From positions 63,438 to 127,437 of the forward strand of contig JAFEBS010000038.1 in the NCBI GenBank assembly GCA_018242525.1: DNA of 64,000 nt. Reading direction: 5' to 3'. This DNA is from Planctomycetota bacterium. GTDB taxonomy: Bacteria; Planctomycetota; Planctomycetia; Planctomycetales; Planctomycetaceae. Position 1 is the first letter of the stretch. Each line of letters opens with the position of its first letter. Shown one piece after another: positions 8,216-16,628 of the stretch. The notes beneath the pieces were generated by a model. It saw only the letters and a list, made by a program, of their open reading frames with translations, was not told the origin of the DNA and ran no database searches. Both the position numbers and the translations under genes were made by a program.

Positions 8216-11200
8216 ATGAATCTTAGAATCAAGCGGTGTTTGTCCGGACTCATGACTTGGGCTGCGCTCACGGGTGTCGCCATCGCTCAATCACCGGGCG
8301 AGTCAGAGGGTACCGTCAGGCTTGGCAAGCCACCGGCAGTAGAAGGTCTGCCACAGGGTGAAGGAGTCGTTCGACTTGGTGCGCAACAACCGGTTCCACA
8401 ACCGGTTGCCGAACCAGGACCGCTTCCACCCGCGCTGCAATCCGTGGATCCCGGGCAGACTCTGCCAGGTGGTTACTTTGGCCTGCAACCGCTGGATCGA
8501 CGGTTCCAGACCAGGGTCAATGTGGATTCGCGTGGCGGCGGCCTGTATGGCTACCAGGCGGGCTACACTCAAGTCGGCATTTTCCAGCCGTTTGCCACGG
8601 ACTCGGAAAACGCGATCCTGTTCGTGGATGCCCGTGGACAGGTGGGCTATGACCAGGGTGGCGGTGCCAACGTGGGTGCCGGCTGGCGTTGGTGGATGAG
8701 CGACGTGGATCGCATCATCGGCGTTTCGGCCTGGTTCGACACCACCAACGGCGGGATCGGCCCCAATTTCCAACAAGTGGGTTTGAGCTTTGAATCGCTG
8801 GGACGCTACGTCGATTACCGAATCAACGGCTACATCCCGGCGGGTGATCACAATCACGTCGGCACGTCCGTGCTGAACAACACCGCATCGTGCATGGGAA
8901 ACAACATCGTCTTCCAGCGCACGACCCAGGTCGCCCAGGGCTACAGCGGCTTGGACGTCGAAACCGGCGGTCCGCTTCCCATCATCGGGCGATACGGTGT
9001 CAACGGCTACGTCGGTGCTTATCACTTCATGGGCGCCGGTCAGGCCGGTGGCAGCTTTACCGGGGTCAGCGGCCGTTTCATGTCGCAGATCAACGAAGAC
9101 GTCTCCTTCGGGATGCAGGTCACCAGCGACCACACGTTTGGGCTGAATACTCAATTCCAGGTGTTTGTTGCGCTGCCCGATGGAACATCCAGCCGGTGGA
9201 TGCGGAATCCCCAGGTGCGTGACCGCCTGACCCAGTCTGTCTACCGTCAGTACCGGGCGATTACTCACATCGACGAAGTGAAGACGACCGAATTGGCCGT
9301 CAATCCGACAACGAACCTGCCTTACTTTGTCGCGTTCATCAATCCCAACAATACGACAGCGGGGACGGGAACGGATGAAAACCCGTTCAACTCGATCGCC
9401 CAGTTCAACAGTCTGACTTCAGCCCAACGCGCTGCATATGACGTCATCCTCGTAAATGGTCGTACGGATGGGACCAGTACCAACCTGGACACAGGCCTGG
9501 GAACCGCCACGCCCGACCAGGGATTGGTGCTCAGCGACAACCAGCACTTGTGGGGAGGTGGGTTGACTCACAGCTTTGTCACCACCAACGGAACGTTCCT
9601 GTTTAACTGCAATGACGTTTCCGCAACACCGATCCTGGTCAACAACGAGACCTCGGGGGATCTGGGTGGCACGGTTGTCACCCTGGCCAATAACAACGAA
9701 GTTTCCGGAGTCACCATCAATGGCGCCACCACGTTTGGAACGACCGTCCAGAACTACGGGATTGTCAGCCAGGCCGGCGGGATCACGAACGGGTTTAACA
9801 TCAACAACAACCTGTTCCAGAACACACTGGAGGCCGTGCAGTTGGAGCACAGCGGCAGTGCCCTGGGACTGTTGACCAGCAACAGTGTCGTCGGGGGGCC
9901 CGCGACCGGGAATGCTGTCGGATTCCAGTCCAATGCCGGATTTGATATCACTCAGGGAGTCGGGACACTCAGTCTGCTGGCTCAGAACAATACGGTCACA
10001 CAGGTTAACGGTGAAGACGCCAACGGCAACGGAGTCCTGGATGCCGGTGAAGATACGAATGGCAACGCCACTCTGGATATCGGCATCGGCATGAGATTCG
10101 TCGCCGACGGCGCCGGTGCGATCATTAACGCGAACGATCCAACCAATGCCGTCCAGCCACTGGGAATCATTGGCAACACCGTCAGTGGCAGCGGAGCGGG
10201 GATCGATATCGAGGCGCTGAATGGTGGAACGTTCAACGCCAGCCTGCTGACGAACAAGCTCAGCAACAATACCACCGGTTCCAGTGCGTTGCCGACCGCC
10301 GGCTACGGATTTGCCGCGACCGCCAGCGGGATCGGCAGTTCGATCGTCATCGATACCTACACCGACAACACCACCAGCAACAACGAAGGGGACGGGGCGG
10401 TTCTGACCGCCAACAATGGCGGTATCCTGGCTGTTACAGGAGACATCCTGGGTCCCGTGAGCGGTGGGACGACCACCGGCAACACGTTTACCGGCAACCA
10501 GGGTGACGGTCTGCGGGTTCAAGCCGACAACGGTGCGATCCAGTTGCAGTCGATTACGTCTGTCACGTTCGATCAGAACGGTCAAAACGGCCTGAATCTG
10601 CAGGTGACCAATGGCGGTCAGATCGGAATCACAGATCCGCTGTCGAGCAATGCCTTTACCAGCAACACGCTCAACGGTCTGCTGGTCAACGCTCAATCCG
10701 GGGTGATCAGCCTCGACTTGAACAACACCACCAATGCCAACACGTTTAACAACAACGGAACCGGAGCCCTCGGTGGCAACGGATTGTTGTTCCAGACGGC
10801 CACAGCCGGCACGATCCTGACCGATCTGAAGGGTGTGACGGCAACCGGCAACTCGAATGACGGGATTGGATTCTTTCTCGATGGCGGCGTCATCAATGTG
10901 ACCAACATCCAGGCGAACGTGGCCACGGGCAACGGTCGCGACGGGATGAGCCTGATTAACAGCAACGGGGGCGTCTTTAACACCACCAACATCGGGGGTA
11001 CGACGCCGGCGCTGGGGAACGACTTCTCCAACAACGCCCGGGCCGGTCTGTTCTTCGGTGGGGTCACTCCGCCGACACCGGCGGCCTTCAACAACATCGC
11101 GTTGATCGCCAACAACAATTTCAACCGAACCACGACGGGGACCGAGGGGATCCTGTTCGACACGACCAACGTCTTCACATCGAATTCCGGTGCCGACATC

Positions 11201-13333
11201 TCACTGATCCAGAACACGTTCGTGGGTGGATCGGCCACCAGTGGTCGCGGGATCGGCGGCGAAGTCAGCGGTGGCGGCCTGATGTTCGCCCTGGGGGACA
11301 ACCAGGCCTCGCATGCGAACACGTTCACCTCGAACAAGGACGCGAACATCGGCCTGGTGTTCAGTGCGGATTCGATCAACGAGTTCACGATCGACAACCA
11401 CACGTTGTCCGGAGTGGTCAACGGCACCAACAACCTGTTTGACGGTGAAGGTGTCGCCTTCATCCTGCGTGACACTGCGACGCTGACTGGCTTCATCCAG
11501 CGGTCGACGTTGCAGAGCAACGCGGGTGATGCCATCCGCATCGATGTGACCGGTAACGATGCGGCGAACTTCGCCTCGGTCAACAACTTCACCATCGGGG
11601 GGGCCACGGCCAACCTGGGGAATACGATTGGTGGTACTGGACTGGGGAACTTCGACGGGATCGCGATTACTCGCACCTCCTCGGGCGAAGTCAACAACAT
11701 GTCGATCCTGAACAACTCGGTCACGGGGAACAATCGCAACGGGATCAACCTGATCTCGGCCAACGCCTTTACGACCGACACATACACGATCAACAACAAC
11801 AACGTTTCCAACAACGCGATTGACGGGCTGCGTCTGGATGTCCGGGCTGACGCCCAGTTGCTCGCGATGGTCGATTCCAACAGGTTCAACAGCAATGGTG
11901 GCAGCGGGATCCATACGGTCCAACAGTCGAACAATGCCACTGACCAGCGCGCCGTCAGCGGGATCTGGACCCACAACACGATTAATAGCAACGGCCTGGA
12001 TGGTATCAATCTGCTGGCACCCATGAGCGGACTTGTCATCGGTGACCCGGTCGACCTGACCTTGGGCAACACGATTTCGTTCAACGGCCGCAACGGGATC
12101 AATGTCCAGGGCCCTGGCGATGTGACCATCGGCAGCAACGTGATTGCGACCAACGGTACGGCGGGAACTCTGGGAACGGCAGCTGAAACGGCCGGTATCC
12201 AGGCGCACGTGGCACCAGATAGCAACATTATCATCATCAACAACCATATCACCGACACCCGCGGCGACGGTGTTGAATACTCGATCGCCCAGGGATTCAA
12301 CGGCGGCTTGGGCGTGCTGACGATGTATAACAACACGATCGACTACAACGACGGACGTGGTGTGGACATCCTGAACCGGCAAAGCAACTTCATCCAGGTG
12401 GACATGATGTTCAACCAGATCAACCGCAACGGGCTGGAAGGTGTCTATGTCGTCAATACTTCATCCGCCACGCAAAACCAGTTTAACGACAGCACGACCG
12501 CTCTGGACCAGAATGGGTCGATCTTCGAGTCGCCCACCATCGAAATGCGGTTTGCCGAGAACTCTGTGACGGGGAACGGATTCAGTACCACTTTCCAACC
12601 CAACGGTCCCCCGGATTCGACAGGCCTGGTGGTCAGGGTGGGAACCAGCACGACGTACGGCTTCAGCAATCCCGGCGGATTTGCCAGTGTCGGTGGAGCG
12701 GTGGCAATCGACGGCAGTCCATTCGGACTCTCGTCCGGATTCGGCGGTGTGACGATGACCGTCGACAACAATACCTTTGGGGGTAACTTCGGCACGGACA
12801 TCACCTTCAAGTCGTTCGTCTCGACGGGCAGCAGTGGTGGAACGGGAACCGCCTGGGACAACACCCAGTTCAACCCGTCTGGCTACCAGGGTGATCCTCT
12901 GTCTCGACTGGACCTGTACTTCCGCAACAACACGTTTGATTCTCAGAACGTCAACAACACCGGCAACCTGACCGGAGTGCAGTCGGGGAACACCAGCTAT
13001 GTGGCGTACTACAACAATGCAGATGGCGTCTTCAAGTCCCGCCTGAACAATATCGCGGCACCGAATATTCCCGGTCCATTCAACAGTGCATCACGCCGTC
13101 GAAATGCCCAACGGCAGGCCGCCCGGTACAACTTGCCACCAGTCTCACCATTCGGTGCCACCTACCTGTATCCGGGCATGGGTGACAGCACCTTCCGCGT
13201 GAGCAGTGACAGTGATCTCAGTATCTTCTTACTCGACTTCAACAGCCCCATGACGAACACATTTGATGCCAACGGAACATACCTGCCCAATCCGACGGCG
13301 GACGACATGCCATTCGGCTGGGGAACGTTCTAA
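8216..13333 (+). CDS. Giant surface protein: barrel-like domain plus long parallel beta-helix passenger
   Basis: The 1705-residue product is the largest in the window. The start at 8216 is chosen because it gives a clean signal peptide (residues 1-24, ending in GVAIAQ) with GGAG upstream; the frame remains open upstream to 8153. Residues about 90-345 form a barrel-like domain with alternating hydrophobic, aromatic strands (GYQAGYTQVGIFQPF; GWRWWMSD; RYVDYRINGYIPAG). A linker near 365-395 (LPYFVAFINPNN, ENPFNS) leads into about 1200 residues of Asn/Gly/Thr-rich beta-helix turns (repeated N-x-x-x-G-[ILV] and NN patterns), as in NosD/pectate-lyase-type helices. An EF-hand-like loop, DANGNGVLDAGED, interrupts it near residue 600. 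Likely displayed on the cell surface in inverse-autotransporter topology (inference); ligand unknown. Paralogue of the gene at 1-1380. Followed by a strong terminator. Confidence 0.85.
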   Translation: MNLRIKRCLSGLMTWAALTGVAIAQSPGESEGTVRLGKPPAVEGLPQGEGVVRLGAQQPVPQPVAEPGPLPPALQSVDPGQTLPGGYFGLQPLDRRFQTRVNVDSRGGGLYGYQAGYTQVGIFQPFATDSENAILFVDARGQVGYDQGGGANVGAGWRWWMSDVDRIIGVSAWFDTTNGGIGPNFQQVGLSFESLGRYVDYRINGYIPAGDHNHVGTSVLNNTASCMGNNIVFQRTTQVAQGYSGLDVETGGPLPIIGRYGVNGYVGAYHFMGAGQAGGSFTGVSGRFMSQINEDVSFGMQVTSDHTFGLNTQFQVFVALPDGTSSRWMRNPQVRDRLTQSVYRQYRAITHIDEVKTTELAVNPTTNLPYFVAFINPNNTTAGTGTDENPFNSIAQFNSLTSAQRAAYDVILVNGRTDGTSTNLDTGLGTATPDQGLVLSDNQHLWGGGLTHSFVTTNGTFLFNCNDVSATPILVNNETSGDLGGTVVTLANNNEVSGVTINGATTFGTTVQNYGIVSQAGGITNGFNINNNLFQNTLEAVQLEHSGSALGLLTSNSVVGGPATGNAVGFQSNAGFDITQGVGTLSLLAQNNTVTQVNGEDANGNGVLDAGEDTNGNATLDIGIGMRFVADGAGAIINANDPTNAVQPLGIIGNTVSGSGAGIDIEALNGGTFNASLLTNKLSNNTTGSSALPTAGYGFAATASGIGSSIVIDTYTDNTTSNNEGDGAVLTANNGGILAVTGDILGPVSGGTTTGNTFTGNQGDGLRVQADNGAIQLQSITSVTFDQNGQNGLNLQVTNGGQIGITDPLSSNAFTSNTLNGLLVNAQSGVISLDLNNTTNANTFNNNGTGALGGNGLLFQTATAGTILTDLKGVTATGNSNDGIGFFLDGGVINVTNIQANVATGNGRDGMSLINSNGGVFNTTNIGGTTPALGNDFSNNARAGLFFGGVTPPTPAAFNNIALIANNNFNRTTTGTEGILFDTTNVFTSNSGADISLIQNTFVGGSATSGRGIGGEVSGGGLMFALGDNQASHANTFTSNKDANIGLVFSADSINEFTIDNHTLSGVVNGTNNLFDGEGVAFILRDTATLTGFIQRSTLQSNAGDAIRIDVTGNDAANFASVNNFTIGGATANLGNTIGGTGLGNFDGIAITRTSSGEVNNMSILNNSVTGNNRNGINLISANAFTTDTYTINNNNVSNNAIDGLRLDVRADAQLLAMVDSNRFNSNGGSGIHTVQQSNNATDQRAVSGIWTHNTINSNGLDGINLLAPMSGLVIGDPVDLTLGNTISFNGRNGINVQGPGDVTIGSNVIATNGTAGTLGTAAETAGIQAHVAPDSNIIIINNHITDTRGDGVEYSIAQGFNGGLGVLTMYNNTIDYNDGRGVDILNRQSNFIQVDMMFNQINRNGLEGVYVVNTSSATQNQFNDSTTALDQNGSIFESPTIEMRFAENSVTGNGFSTTFQPNGPPDSTGLVVRVGTSTTYGFSNPGGFASVGGAVAIDGSPFGLSSGFGGVTMTVDNNTFGGNFGTDITFKSFVSTGSSGGTGTAWDNTQFNPSGYQGDPLSRLDLYFRNNTFDSQNVNNTGNLTGVQSGNTSYVAYYNNADGVFKSRLNNIAAPNIPGPFNSASRRRNAQRQAARYNLPPVSPFGATYLYPGMGDSTFRVSSDSDLSIFLLDFNSPMTNTFDANGTYLPNPTADDMPFGWGTF

Positions 13334-13345
13334 ACCTGATGCCGT

Positions 13346-13378
13346 GCGAAGCACCGGCAGTCTCCGCCGGAGCTTCGC
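13346..13378 (+). other. 3' hairpin preceding the terminator
   Basis: GCGAAGC-A-CCGGC (13346-13358) pairs with GCCGG-A-GCTTCGC (13366-13378), a 12-pair stem with one A-A mismatch, immediately downstream of the surface-protein stop and ten bases before the terminator stem. It probably protects the 3' end of the long mRNA. Confidence 0.6.
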
Positions 13379-13387
13379 CTGAGACCG

Positions 13388-13419
13388 ACACCGTGCCAGC
13401 AATGGCACGGTGTTTTTTT
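13388..13419 (+). terminator. Rho-independent terminator of the giant surface-protein gene
   Basis: CACCGTGCCA (13389-13398), loop GCAA, TGGCACGGTG (13403-13412), then seven T (13413-13419). A perfect 10-pair stem and T-run make this the clearest intrinsic terminator in the window. Confidence 0.92.
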
Positions 13420-13452
13420 ACGGATCGACACGACGGTCGATCAACATGGCTC

Positions 13453-14277
13453 TCAACATCGATTCAGGAATTCAAACGATTCGATCATGACCTCGGGGGC
13501 CATGTGGCTGTGACGGCTCAATTCCACGTTCACTCCGCCCTCGTAGCCCAGATCCCGCAATGCCTGCAGAACCGGCGGAAAGTCAATTGTGCCATGGCCG
13601 AACCGCAGATGATCATGGACCCCGCGCTGCATGTCTTCGATGTGGATCGTATAGATCCGGTCATGCCATTCGGCCAGGTATTCGGCGATCGGCCGCGGTT
13701 CCAGGCAATGCACGTGGCCGACGTCGACGCACAGGCCCAGTCCCGGCCCTTCCACCCGTGACAGCAGTTCCTGATAGTCGTCAAACGTCTCGACCAGCAT
13801 CCCGGGTTCGGGTTCGAATGCAAGTCGGACATCGCGGGGTTGGGCGTACTCAAGCAGTTCCCGTACGCCGGCCGTCAGTCGATCATAAGCTTCCTGACGT
13901 GAGGCATCGTCGCGGACTGTTCCCGCCCAGAACGATACAGCGTCCGATCCCAATGATTTGGCGATGTCAACGCAACGTTTCAGGAAGTCAACGCGGATCG
14001 CCCGCTGCCCGGACAGTGGGCTGACCAGCGTTGGTTCATGCTTGTGGCGCGGGTCCAGCAGAAAACGTGCTCCGGTTTCGATGCACGAGATCATTCCATA
14101 TTGAGCCAGCAGGTGCCGTGCGCGTTCCAATTCGCTCGCCAGATTGTCCGCGTACGGATTCAGGCAATGATGGTCGATGGTCAACGCAATCGACCGATAC
14201 CCAATCTCGGACATCAGTTCGAGCCCCTGCTCCCACCGATGTCCTGTCAAGCCGTTGGTGTTGTAACCGAGTCGCAT
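13453..14277 (-). CDS. Sugar phosphate isomerase/epimerase-like TIM barrel protein
   Basis: The 274-residue product has the xylose-isomerase-like TIM barrel pattern (AP endonuclease 2 superfamily): MRLGYNTNGL at strand 1, GYRSIALTIDHH at strand 2, VRLAFEPEPGMLVET (about 149-163) supplying a metal-binding Glu, GLCVDVGHVHCLE (about 181-193) and YTIHIEDM (about 209-216) with the usual Asp/His ligands, and a final GGVNVELSRHSH. Such enzymes isomerise or epimerise sugars or cyclic polyols with a divalent metal. The start is set at 14277 (MRLGYN); an ATG at 14295 or 14334 would add residues overlapping the upstream stop. The gene lies directly after the PEP mutase-family gene and is probably in its operon. 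This pairing recalls eboC-like enzymes, but I do not see the rest of an ebo cluster. Confidence 0.8.
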   Translation of the reverse strand: MRLGYNTNGLTGHRWEQGLELMSEIGYRSIALTIDHHCLNPYADNLASELERARHLLAQYGMISCIETGARFLLDPRHKHEPTLVSPLSGQRAIRVDFLKRCVDIAKSLGSDAVSFWAGTVRDDASRQEAYDRLTAGVRELLEYAQPRDVRLAFEPEPGMLVETFDDYQELLSRVEGPGLGLCVDVGHVHCLEPRPIAEYLAEWHDRIYTIHIEDMQRGVHDHLRFGHGTIDFPPVLQALRDLGYEGGVNVELSRHSHMAPEVMIESFEFLNRC

Positions 14278-14305
14278 GTTCGGTTGTCCATCCATTCGAG
14301 GTGCG

Positions 14306-15157
14306 TCAGCCTGGTGCGCCTGGTGCGGTGGCACCCAACAGATCTTTCATTTGTGAAAATGTCCACATCCTGTCGGCCAGGGCATCGACGCGACCTTCAT
14401 GGAGCATCGCTTCGGCCAGATGCTGGACGGCCCAAGCCGTAACGGCAAGACTTTCCACAGGTGACACGACAATCTTGAATCCCAGCGCCTGAAGTTCCGC
14501 CGCGGACAGGATTGGTGTGGCACCACCCACCAGCATATTGGCCAACTGGGGGCGGGAAATCTCCCGCCCAATCCGCGCGAGTTCTTCGCGGGACTGGGGG
14601 GCTTCCACAAAAATCACGTCGGCCCCGACTTCGGCGTACAAGTGTGCTCGATCGATGGCGGACTCCAAGCCTTCCACCGCGCGAGCATCCGTTCGTGCAA
14701 TCACGACGAAGTCTTGATCCTGGCGGGCATCCAGGGCCGCCTGCAGTTTGTCGGACATTCCCTGCACGGGAATCACCTGCTTGCCGGCGAAGTGCCCGCA
14801 GCGCTTGGGAAACACCTGGTCCTCCAGCAGCATCCCTGCCGCCCCGGCGCGTTCAAACTCACGAACGGTCCGCATCACGTTGGGGATGGCTCCATAGCCC
14901 GTGTCCCCATCCACGATCACGGGGACATTGACCGCCGCCGTCATTCGTCGTGCCGCCTCGGCCATTTCCGACAGACCCAGCAGTCCCAGGTCCGGCAAAC
15001 CGAACGCACTGGCCGAAACGCCGAAGCCACCCAGAAACAGCAGCGGCAAGCCCGCCTGTTCCATCACTTTGGCCGTCCAGGCATCGTGCGGAGCCAGGCT
15101 GCGAATCAGCCCCGGTTGGGCCAGCAATCGACGCAATTGTTCCGGTCCGCGGGGCAT
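14306..15157 (-). CDS. Isocitrate lyase/PEP mutase family protein
   Basis: The 283-residue TIM barrel belongs to the PEP mutase/isocitrate lyase superfamily, whose members make or break C-C or P-C bonds next to a carboxylate. Key motifs: VDGDTGYG (82-89) with the Mg2+-binding aspartates, LLEDQVFPKRCGHFAGK (about 110-126) holding the active-site loop Cys120 in a KRCGH motif as in 2-methylisocitrate lyase-type enzymes, and FVVIARTDAR (about 146-155). The substrate cannot be told from sequence: methylisocitrate, oxaloacetate or another 2-oxo acid are possible, and no methylcitrate genes are nearby. Start at 15157 (MPRGPEQL) is preferred to the upstream ATG at 15184, which overlaps the spacer after the GspF-like gene. 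Confidence 0.88.
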   Translation of the reverse strand: MPRGPEQLRRLLAQPGLIRSLAPHDAWTAKVMEQAGLPLLFLGGFGVSASAFGLPDLGLLGLSEMAEAARRMTAAVNVPVIVDGDTGYGAIPNVMRTVREFERAGAAGMLLEDQVFPKRCGHFAGKQVIPVQGMSDKLQAALDARQDQDFVVIARTDARAVEGLESAIDRAHLYAEVGADVIFVEAPQSREELARIGREISRPQLANMLVGGATPILSAAELQALGFKIVVSPVESLAVTAWAVQHLAEAMLHEGRVDALADRMWTFSQMKDLLGATAPGAPG

Positions 15158-15191
15158 CGAAAATGAATTCCAACAAACTGGCACCGGGCTG

Positions 15192-16400
15192 CTAGCCCAC
15201 CGACGAACTGTTGAAGATTGGCAGCATCAGCGCGATCAGTACAAACAGGATGACACCTGCCATCATGACCAGCATCAGCGGTTCCAACAACCGCACCACA
15301 AGGTCCAGTTGTCGATTTGTCTGTCGTTCCATTTTGTCGGCAATTGTGACCAGCACCTGTTCCAGGTTGTTGGCTTCTTCGCCGACCGAGATCATTTCGA
15401 TGACGTCGACAGGAAACTGCTTGCATTCTGCCAGAGGTTGAGCCAGCGACCGCCCGGACGAGACGTGTTCGGCGGCTTCGCCAATGGCATCGCTGAGCAC
15501 TCGATTGCCGGTGGCGTCCTTGGCGATTCTCAGGGAATTCAGGATTGGAACACCATTGTGCAGCAAGGTTCCGAGTACCCGGCAGAACCTGGAAATAGCC
15601 AGGCTGCGAACCACATGGCCAATCCCGTACAACTTCAATCGGAAGGCGTCGAACCGGCGGCGACCGTCTTCAGCCGAAAACTGCTTTTGAACAACGATGG
15701 CCAGGACCACAATGATCACCAGCAGCACCCAGCCATAATTCTTGATGCCGCTGCTCATCGCCAGCAGAGCCGTCGTGGCCCAGGGAAGAGTCCCGTCTTC
15801 CCGCATCCGGTCAAACAGCGGTTCGAACTTGGGAACGAAGAACACCAGCATTCCGATCAGGATCAGGCTGCCGACGACGACCAGGAACGCGGGGTACGCC
15901 ATGGCTCCGATGACGCGTCCCTTCAGTTCCTCCTGGTGCTCGGTAAAGTCTGCGATCCGCTTCAAGGTGTCTTCCAGAAAGCTTCCTTCTTCCCCGGCAC
16001 GAACCATGCTGACGGTCAATTCGGGAAAAACCGTGGGATGCTGACGCAGGGATTCGGCGAACCGGGTTCCGTCCGCGACCTGGTCGCGCACTTCCTGCAG
16101 CACCATTTTCAGGGTCTGGTGTCGTGATTGCCGTTCGAGCAATTCCAGGGACCGCAGCAGGGGAACGCCGGCCCGCAGTAGATCCGACAACTGAGTGTAA
16201 AATACGCACAGCAACCGTGCCGGAACCCGGCGACGTTTGTTTTGCTGGTGCGCCATGGCTGTCGCCGCCAGGGTGACCGAGATCGGAAAGACTCCCTTGG
16301 CCCCCAGGGCTCCCAGCGCTTCCCGCTCGTTCGCGGCCGTCAGGATCCCTTCCACCTGCTTACCAGTCAGTTCGCGTGCAACGTAGCGAAATTCAGGCAT
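15192..16400 (-). CDS. Type II secretion / type IV pilus inner-membrane platform protein (GspF/PilC family)
   Basis: The 402-residue product is a full-length GspF/PilC-type protein, the polytopic platform that couples the assembly ATPase to pseudopilus growth. The N-terminus MPEFRYVARELTGKQVEG is typical. Two tandem T2SSF domains are seen, about residues 65-190 (FYTQLSDLLRAGVPLLRSL ... MVRAGEEGSFLEDTL) and about 270-395 (FCRVLGTLLHNGVPILNSL ... MISVGEEANNLEQVL), each followed by long hydrophobic helices (about 170-195, 222-242, 372-397). The start is 16400; the frame extends upstream through an inverted-repeat element, which is not coding. No other secretion genes occur in the window, so it is isolated from its apparatus; dispersed GspF copies are usual in planctomycetes. 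Confidence 0.93.
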   Translation of the reverse strand: MPEFRYVARELTGKQVEGILTAANEREALGALGAKGVFPISVTLAATAMAHQQNKRRRVPARLLCVFYTQLSDLLRAGVPLLRSLELLERQSRHQTLKMVLQEVRDQVADGTRFAESLRQHPTVFPELTVSMVRAGEEGSFLEDTLKRIADFTEHQEELKGRVIGAMAYPAFLVVVGSLILIGMLVFFVPKFEPLFDRMREDGTLPWATTALLAMSSGIKNYGWVLLVIIVVLAIVVQKQFSAEDGRRRFDAFRLKLYGIGHVVRSLAISRFCRVLGTLLHNGVPILNSLRIAKDATGNRVLSDAIGEAAEHVSSGRSLAQPLAECKQFPVDVIEMISVGEEANNLEQVLVTIADKMERQTNRQLDLVVRLLEPLMLVMMAGVILFVLIALMLPIFNSSSVG

Positions 16401-16444
16401 GGAAAACCGGCCAGTTGGAGAGGTATGAAATGATCGCGACAGTG

Positions 16445-16525
16445 TGGCAGCCCGTGGAAAAACGGGGGCTGCCCGTCTGCGGGCATCCGATTTCAAGGGT
16501 CAGCCCCCCTTTTCCACGGGCTGCC
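16445..16525. repeat. Inverted-repeat element A (REP/REPIN-like)
   Basis: Arms 16445-16461 (TGGCAGCCCGTGGAAAA) and 16509-16525 are perfect inverse complements; pairing continues with GGGGGCTG (16464-16471) against CAGCCCCC (16501-16508). The interior is about 30 bases. It lies between two minus-strand genes. The arm sequence (GTGG...GGGGGCTGACCC on the right arm) matches the form of the elements at 45001-45098 and 61931-62038. Confidence 0.8.
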
Positions 16526-16628
16526 AGGGCTGGTCCCTGCAAGGGACCTAATGTAGCCACCGTACCGTTGGCTGTCGACTGACGGGATTCAGGTTAAGTT
16601 CAGCAGAACGCTTTCCTCCGCCGGGTGG

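Noticed and set aside
9419..12382. Long minus-strand open frames (up to 547 codons) opposite the giant surface-protein gene
   Set aside because: They are shadows of the repetitive, GC-biased plus-strand frame. They lack ribosome sites and signal or domain features.
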